A stretch of 64,000 nt of DNA from Amorphophallus konjac (lineage: Eukaryota > Streptophyta > Magnoliopsida > Alismatales > Araceae), in NCBI GenBank assembly GCA_022559845.1, contig CM040126.1:123728886-123792885 (forward strand), read 5' to 3'. The translations under genes were made by a program, and so were the position numbers. The notes below the pieces were generated by a model. That model was not told the origin of the DNA and searched no databases. It saw only the letters and a program-made list of their open reading frames with translations. Below are positions 58,401-64,000 of the stretch, piece after piece (positions within the stretch are counted from its first letter, which is position 1; every line of letters begins with the position of its first letter).

Positions 58401-59210
58401 CGGAGGGAACCGGATGTTCTGAAAGCTAGGAACCGGAACATCTGCCAAGGATTGTGGGCCAACCCGCTTCTGGAGGAAATCGAGTTGCTGTTGCATGGTG
58501 GCCCATTTATCAAGTAATTCCTGCTCTCTGGATGGAGCAGGGGTAGTGAGAGATGATGGCTGAAGTTGGGGAGCAGAAGGGTGGATCGCAGCAGAAGGTG
58601 GGAGCCCATAAGCAGGAGCAGAAGGATAAATGGCCGAAGTAGGGGGCCCATAAGAAGGATATTGGGCCTGAGATTGACCCAGATTGGAGTGGGTTTGGGC
58701 AACCCTTGACTAAGGGCACCGAAAGTCGGAGGGACCCATGAGGACTTGCAGAACCGTCGGGCTAGGCATATGATGATCCGTCTGAACGAAAGAAGGGATA
58801 GGAGACTTCCCCTTGTCAAAAGATTGCTGGGCCGAAGTAGAAGATTGGCTCGTCTCCATGCCAGTGAATGTGATGGTCCGGGGTTGGACCGGAGTAAGAT
58901 TAATTGGACTGAGCTGGATGGAAGGATTGGATTGACCATGCATAATCATGTGAGGGGAGATATTGGATCCTTGCATGGCCTGATAGACAGTTTGGAGTTG
59001 GGCCGGATCCAATTGGGCCATCATCTGGAGAATGGAGCCCGCAGAAGGAGTAGTGAAAGAAGGGGTAGCTTGACCACCTTCCGTGAAGGTAGAGGACGGA
59101 AGAGGGGCTGTCCCCTCTCCAGAAGAGAATGAGGTAACCCTAGCAGGGTTTTCAAGAAGCCCTTGAGGAAGGGAATCCTCTTGGGAACGGGGAGGATTGA
59201 AAGAAGCCAT
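55401..59210 (-). pseudogene. gag: Giant element gag-protease
   Basis: A single frame from the ATG at 59210 (MASFNPPRSQ) to the stop at 55401, interrupted by stops at 58710, 57885, 57771, 57729, 57258 and 56619. It has a Pro/Ser/Gln-rich N-terminus, then the capsid domain (58496-57885) with DGVALEWFYSLPLEEAESF and KLLISNATPTFRNILAM. The Cys/His motif YCMFHRQPGHTIEGC lies near 57420, followed by a long Pro/Thr/Ser linker. The protease has VDTGASINVCPL near 56290, an intact DTG, and ILGRPWIDTLSVVPS. A Gly-rich G-patch-like motif (KLGYQPGRGLGAQLQG) near 55770 is characteristic of Tat/Ogre elements. Most stops fit Gln codons changed by C to T. Confidence 0.92.
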
Positions 59211-60258
59211 GGTGGGTTCAAAAAGCGGATTTGAGTAGAACCTGGAGAAGGAATTGACCCTAGAAGGTGCTTCTAACTGACGAAAATAACTCCACATGCA
59301 ATGAACAACCTTAACAAGATGCAAACAACACAACACCAACACACAATGAGTAACCAAACTTGGACGATTTATAACAAAGATGTAAGTAACAAGAGATGAA
59401 GACACTTCAAGTCAACCAAGTTGTTTAAGGTGATGCTTCAAGATTCTTATGATTCCTCCTTTGGAACTTTAGCGGATTGATTAATATGAGCTCTCAACAA
59501 TGGGTTCCTGATAGGAGATGGATGTAAAGCTTGGTTTGACTCTAAATGTGATCACTCCCTCACTTATGCGATCCTAGACACGGGGTGGGAAAGGTACAAC
59601 TGGCCCGGCGTCCGTGTGGGAATCCACGGCTCGCGGGGACTTATGGAGGTCCCTGGTGTGATTTCCTAGTTGGCCCCCAAGGAATATGGAGACGAGAGGT
59701 CCGCACACCAAGGTAGGAAAATGCAATCTAATGTATGAAAGTATGAATGAACCTATGTGCACCGGAGTGCATGCAACTTCTAACCCAGAATCTAGCAAAC
59801 AATTATGCACACAACGATGTAAGTATATGATGCAACCAAGGAGGAAGGCAGATAACACCCAAGCAAGAATATCACAGCAAAAACTGTGGAAATAGAATGC
59901 ACCTCGGGATGCATACCTGTCTGGAGTGTAACGGTCTAGAAGACCCGCGTCAGAAATATATAACGGTCAGAGGCCAGACCACCAGAAGAAATATAACGTA
60001 GGGACCCAGGACCGTCGTATGAGCCAGAGAGCCAAAAACAAACCAGAAATAAAAGGGAAATCTGTGAAAAGCCCAAACACAGGATGAGGAATGTAACGGT
60101 CTAAAGCCCCTGCGTCAAAGTGGAGTGACGCAGGGACAGAGGGCCGTCAGACTACCCAGGGAACCAGAAACAAGAGGAAGTAAGAGGGAAATCCGGGGAA
60201 ACTAAACAAGGAAATGATGGCAGGTTTAAACAGAGATCAAGACACGATTGGCACAAGT
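59211..60258 (-). other. Giant element 5' leader
   Basis: About 1.05 kb between PBS and gag. Holds the ~105-nt block (59593-59698) and at least five CGGTC quasi-palindromes (59925-60150). The frame at 59405-58710 extends gag upstream, but the ATG at 59210 starts the recognisable protein. Confidence 0.7.
59593..59698 (-). repeat. ~105-nt shared block, copy C (Tat leader)
   Basis: From GGTACAACTGGCCCGGCGTC to ATATGGAGACGAGAG on the plus strand. Same ordered motifs as copies A and B in the Tekay-type LTR, and very similar to copy D at 63361-63463 (both end CCAAGGAATATGGAG). Confidence 0.8.
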
Positions 60259-60277
60259 TGTCCCACCGTGATCGCCA
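60259..60277 (-). other. Giant element candidate primer-binding site
   Basis: The minus strand reads TGGCGATCACGGTGGGAC, 10 nt from the 5' LTR edge. It ends like a tRNA acceptor (plus strand ...GATCGCCA). Ogre/Tat elements usually use a tRNA-Arg-type primer starting TGGCGA; I cannot name the tRNA with certainty. Confidence 0.65.
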
Positions 60278-60287
60278 AAAAATTATC

Positions 60288-62027
60288 TGTTGATTTGTTT
60301 TGCTTCTCTTCTTCTTTTTGTTTCGATGTGTAATAAAGATGATAAGCAAAAATCAAAGATCTCAATCAACCTATGAACATGTGAACCGTGAACCTAGGCA
60401 ACCAGAACAAGCTCTAGCATGGGCATGCTATCTCAATCATCAAGCTAAACTAAGGGAATAAAGAAAAACACACGCCGGGGCGTGGAGCAAGAGCAAATAA
60501 AAACACACCGCGAGGGTGGAGCAAATAAAGGAAACAAGAGATATGAGATGGAGAGAAAGCTAATGCCCAATACTAAGAAAGAACGTGATCACCACCAAAG
60601 TAAACACAAGTCAGAGACTTGAAAATACCTTGGAAATAGGTGGATGAAGCACCCGCCCACGGGAGAGAGAAAATAAGTGAAATCTGCAGATCAACTGAAT
60701 GTAACAGTCCAGACCCCGTGCGTCATAGAAATGTGACGGTCTCCAGATAAACCGTTATATGAACCTGACATGCCTGCACAAGACCGTCAGAAACCCTGCA
60801 GAAATAGCTTATGAATTCTTTGAACTCCAACTCTTCCAGTCGGCCAAAAAACTTGGGCCTCGTGTAGTGAACCTGCAAACCTGCCAAAGAACGTGAAACA
60901 CAAGAAAATAAACCCAAATTAGCCCTTTAAACAAGCGTAGTATCAACTCTCAAAGAACTTAAGATCATGCAAAAGGAAAGGGAAGTACCGGGAGAGTTTT
61001 GATTTTTTAACCCCTCTGGGCGTTTTAAAAGATAGGAAGATATTTAGATGATGAAAAATAGGTGCAGAACATGGAAACAAGGAGAGGGACAATGCCTATG
61101 ATGAGAGGGAGGAGGAAGAACACAATATGCAATGATGAACTTTGAAACTCAATAGAACGAATACTCCCTTCACCGTGAAGCAGATGGACGTGAAAGACAA
61201 GTCTCCTTGATTAGGTGTGGCTCCAGAATGCTGCAGCACTTCGACGCGAACTCCAGATCTTCCTCCCTTGGGCCATGAAGTTAAGGGTGCTATTTATAGG
61301 CCCTCAAACTCTCTGGTCGAATAGAGGATAATCCAGCAAGAAAAAAGGATAACTCTTAGCAAATCCTTGAAGATAATATCACCAAGAGTCCATAGAAACA
61401 AACAGAAGGTTCTAAGGATCAGATTTGGAAGAGAAATCACCAATTCAAACTCTTATCTTGACCACGGAGTAGCAGAGAAAAGGCCTGAACTGCCAGGACT
61501 CTCTGTTGGATGTAACGGCTACTCGACAGACCGCCGCATGCAAATAACGCGCCAGGGGAATACCGTTACATATAATCTTATCTCAAAAGAGATAAGATCA
61601 ACGGAAGAAGATCAAACAAGTTGGACTCTGCAAGATAAGTAACGGCCATGTCTGGACGCGTTGGAAGAAAGTAACGGCTGCACGACAGACCGTTAGATTC
61701 AATGGGTAGGCCAACGGATAAGCTGGAACAAAAGACCTTAAGTTGTAGGACTCTTCAAGAAGTAACGGCCATGGGACCATGCGTTAGAAGAAAATAACGC
61801 CCATGCAGAGGACCGTTAGAAACAATGAAGATCGTAATTGATTGAGAGCTTGCTAAGCTTCATCCAATGAAAAGCCACAAAAAACCACACTCAACCAAGG
61901 AGAGAAGACCCATAAAATGAGCTTCAAACCGACGAAGGAAACTCAATGAAGAGTGAACAACTTGGAGCATCACATGGATAGAACAAGGAGATGACCCAAC
62001 TTATCGGTCATAAAACGGGTGTCAACA
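60288..62027 (-). repeat. Giant element 5' LTR
   Basis: Partner of 40450-42189, identical in length, TGTTGATTTG to GTCAACA, followed by TSD ACGTT. Confidence 0.95.
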
Positions 62028-62032
62028 ACGTT
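62028..62032. repeat. Target-site duplication of the giant Tat element, right copy (ACGTT)
   Basis: Matches 40445-40449. Confidence 0.96.
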
Positions 62033-62695
62033 GTGTACTCCTGATAACTGAGGTGGTAGTGCTAATCGGTAGGCAACCTCTCCCACTCTTTCCAGAATCT
62101 TGAATGGACCAACATATCTTGGACTCAGCTTGCCTTGAATACCAAACCTGCGAACCCCTCTCATGGGAGAAACCTTCAAAAATACATGCTCACCAACCTG
62201 AAATTCGAGGCTCTTCTTCTGTTGTCGGCATAGCTTTTCTGTCTTGATTGTGCTACTAGTAACCGATCTCTAATAATACGGATATTCTTGGATGATTCAG
62301 AAATGAGATCTGGTCCCAGCCATTGCTTCTCACTTACCTCCTCCCTACATAATGGAGATCGACATCTTCTTCCATACAAAGCTTCAAACAGAGCCATCTG
62401 AATACTGGACTGATAACTATTGTTGTAGGCAAATTCAATCAAAGTCAAGTGATCACTCCAACAACCTCCAAAATTGATCAAGCAGGCTCTAAGCATATCT
62501 TCCACTATCTGGTTGGTTCTTTCAGTTTGTCTATCTGTTTGTGGATGAAAATCGGTACTGAAATTCAGATGGGTTCCTAAAGATTCTTGCAATCCTTTCC
62601 AAAAATGTGAGGTGAATCTGGTGTCTCTATTAGACACAATACTGACTGGAATACCATGGAGTCTAACAATTTCCTTCATATACAGAGCCGCCAAG
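62033..62695 (-). pseudogene. pol: E2 integrase (second part), truncated
   Basis: Continues the E2 pol frame interrupted at 40449: [20 protein letters not shown], then the integrase core with YGRRCRSPL, NQIVEDMLRACLINF, Glu in HPQTDRQTERTNQ and Asp in SNRDTRFTSHF. Similarity to E1 (30660-31312) stops abruptly at about 62695, after AALYMKEIVRLHG on the minus strand. The rest of E2 is missing. A frameshift lies near 62178. Confidence 0.88.
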
Positions 62696-62756
62696 GCGAT
62701 TCTGGCTGACTCAGGGACAGGCTCTCAGGCGCGTCTTTCTTTGACGATTGAATTCA

Positions 62757-63200
62757 CCTTTCGGGGTCTGATCGTGCCTTTTATGGTCCCATTATGTTGT
62801 CCTTTATATTGTCTTTCACTTCCTATATCATTTGCACTCATTTTGTTAGGTTTTGATAATTTAATTGTGTCTTAATTTTTGGGTTTTATGCAAGAAATCT
62901 GTGCGCAGACCTAGGGATAGACTCATATGAGCATCATTTGTTGATGTTTTAATATGCCTTCCCGGGTATGATTGAGACTTTTATGGTCCTATCTTGCATA
63001 CCTTTATATTATCTTGATTTTATTATATTATGTGCATCTATTTGGTCATGTTTTCCTAATTTAAAATTATCTTAATTTTCAAGTTTTATCCTGGAAATCT
63101 GCACCCAGACTCACATGTGTGTTGTTCCTTGTTGATTAATATACCTTCTGGGGTCTATTTGTGCCCTTTTTTGGTCTTGCATTATTGTCCTTCATATTGT
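62757..63200 (+). repeat. Three diverged ~190-200-bp tandem repeats
   Basis: Units start near 62757, 62957 and 63143 with CCTTTCGGGGTCTGAT-type sequence. Each then has TTTTATGGTCC, CCTTTATATTGTCTT and TTTTATGCAAGAAATCTG variants in the same order. Confidence 0.7.
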
Positions 63201-63360
63201 CTTGGTTTTCCCACGTCATTTGCATGCATATTGTTGTGTTTTCATAATTTAATGTTGCCTTGATTTTTCAATTTTATGCTAGAATTCTGCATGCACTCCG
63301 GTGCGCATAGGATAATGCATTGCATATTGTAGTTGCATTGCTAGCTTGGTAAGTGATCCT

Positions 63361-63463
63361 CTCGCCTCCATATTCCTTGGAGTCGACTAGGTGATCTTAT
63401 CCGGGACCTCCGTAAGTCTCCGTGAGCCGTGGATTCTCACACGAACGCTGAACTGGTTGTACC
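63361..63463 (+). repeat. ~105-nt shared block, copy D (inverted)
   Basis: The reverse complement carries GGTACAAC, GTGAGAATCCACGGCTC, GACTTACGGAGGTCCC and CCAAGGAATATGGAGG in the order seen in copies A-C. Confidence 0.78.
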
Positions 63464-64000
63464 TTTCCACCCCTTAGGTTTGCATTTTCATGTGTATGAG
63501 GGAGTTAACCCTAGTCAACCCAAAGTTTGGACCCCTTCGCTTTAGGATACCTATATCTTGAGGAATTATTCTTAATTTAAATCATTAAAAGGTCCACCAA
63601 AACTTTAGAGAATAAAAAATTTCTCATCATATCAACTTGTTTGCCTTGGGTGAAATCCTTTGCACATCATCATTGTGTGTTCATCATTGTTGTGCATTTT
63701 TAGGGTAGTTTTCATATTTTGTGTGTCATTTTGTCAACATTAGGTCCCTCCAACCTGTTTGCATCATCGTCCTTGGTCACATTTGCATTGGTATTCATGC
63801 ATTAGTCTGTCTGTCTCAAGAGCCTAGCCACAGTCTTCCCAGGACCGCCTCCTACCAGCCGCGGTCATCCCAGAAACACCTTCTCCCCTATGGCTCCTGC
63901 CCTCTCTTCAGCCCTTCACGCCCTTCCTTGGCTGTATTCCCTTGAAATTTCTTGTATTAAGTCTCCATTTTCTCTCATGGAGCGCCACTTTCATTCTATG

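Larger units (their letters stand above)
40450..62027 (-). mobile_element. Giant (21.6-kb) Tat/Ogre-type retrotransposon carrying two antisense genes
   Basis: Two 1740-bp LTRs (40450-42189 and 60288-62027), 5-bp TSDs and TGTTGA/TCAACA ends define the element. On the minus strand the order is PBS-like site, 1-kb leader, gag-protease in one frame, a 630-bp intron-like spacer, RT-RNase H-second RNase H-integrase, then 9 kb before the polypurine tract and 3' LTR. That 9 kb carries two plus-strand genes. A G-patch-like motif after protease, a second archaeal-type RNase H and an interrupted protease-RT junction are hallmarks of the Tat/Ogre lineage. About nine differences in the first ~275 bp of the LTRs suggest a fairly recent insertion. 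Confidence 0.93.
62696..64000 (+). other. Leader-like DNA of another Tat element in plus orientation
   Basis: Begins at a sharp break inside the E2 integrase. Contains three diverged ~200-bp repeats, the ~105-nt block in inverted orientation and further leader-like sequence (ATGAGGGAGTTAACC, CATTGTGTGTT) resembling the region just upstream of gag in the giant element. Gag of such an element would lie to the right of the window. No credible gene is seen; the 74-aa frame at 63721-63945 is uncertain. Confidence 0.5.

Overview
The window is intergenic DNA of a flowering plant built almost entirely of nested, decayed Ty3/gypsy LTR retrotransposons. The evidence is gag, protease, reverse transcriptase (RT), RNase H, integrase and chromodomain remnants on the minus strand, primer-binding sites matching plant tRNA-Asp and initiator tRNA-Met, paired long LTRs, and 5-bp target-site duplications (TSDs). 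I see no ordinary host gene, tRNA, rRNA or CRISPR array. The species cannot be named from the sequence.

Layout. (1) 1-5513: 5' part of an Athila-type element (gag, leader, tRNA-Asp PBS, 2.3-kb LTR), inserted into the RNase H region of a Tat/Ogre-type element. (2) 5514-7367 continued at 17020-17480: that decayed Tat element ('Tat-A'), split by (3) a complete but mutated chromovirus at 7368-17019 with ~2.13-kb LTRs and an ATTTC TSD. (4) 17481-22923: gag-protease of a second Tat element ('Tat-B'), followed by 3.4 kb of its leader/LTR-like DNA, rich in short repeated words. (5) 26328-27117: a gag fragment of a third Tat element ('Tat-C'). (6) 27118-40124: a Tekay/Del-type chromovirus ('E1') with 3.2-kb LTRs. 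Its right LTR carries a 2.8-kb insert with an 87-bp minisatellite and is directly followed by pol of another copy ('E2'), giving an LTR-internal-LTR-internal array. (7) 40450-62027: a 21.6-kb Tat/Ogre-type element with two 1740-bp LTRs and an ACGTT TSD, inserted into the E2 integrase. (8) 62696-64000: leader-like DNA of a Tat element in the opposite orientation.

The most interesting part is the 9-kb stretch between pol and the 3' LTR of the 21.6-kb element. It holds two spliced-looking genes on the plus strand, antisense to the element. One spans about seven exons (43474-46514) and encodes a plant-mobile-domain (PMD) protein with a coiled-coil tail. The other has two exons (48089-49521) and encodes a PMD/DUF7745-like protein. 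Both carry a few nonsense mutations. The non-coding parts of this element also hold more than 30 copies of a ~26-nt quasi-palindrome with GTAACGGTC/GACCGTTA arms. A similar motif recurs in the unrelated Tekay-type LTR, and a ~105-nt block is shared between that LTR and Tat leaders.

All protein-coding regions contain stops or frameshifts, so no autonomous element is present. Many stops can be explained by single C-to-T changes (CAA/CAG/CGA to TAA/TAG/TGA), as expected for methylated, silenced repeats. Clade names rest on motifs read by eye.
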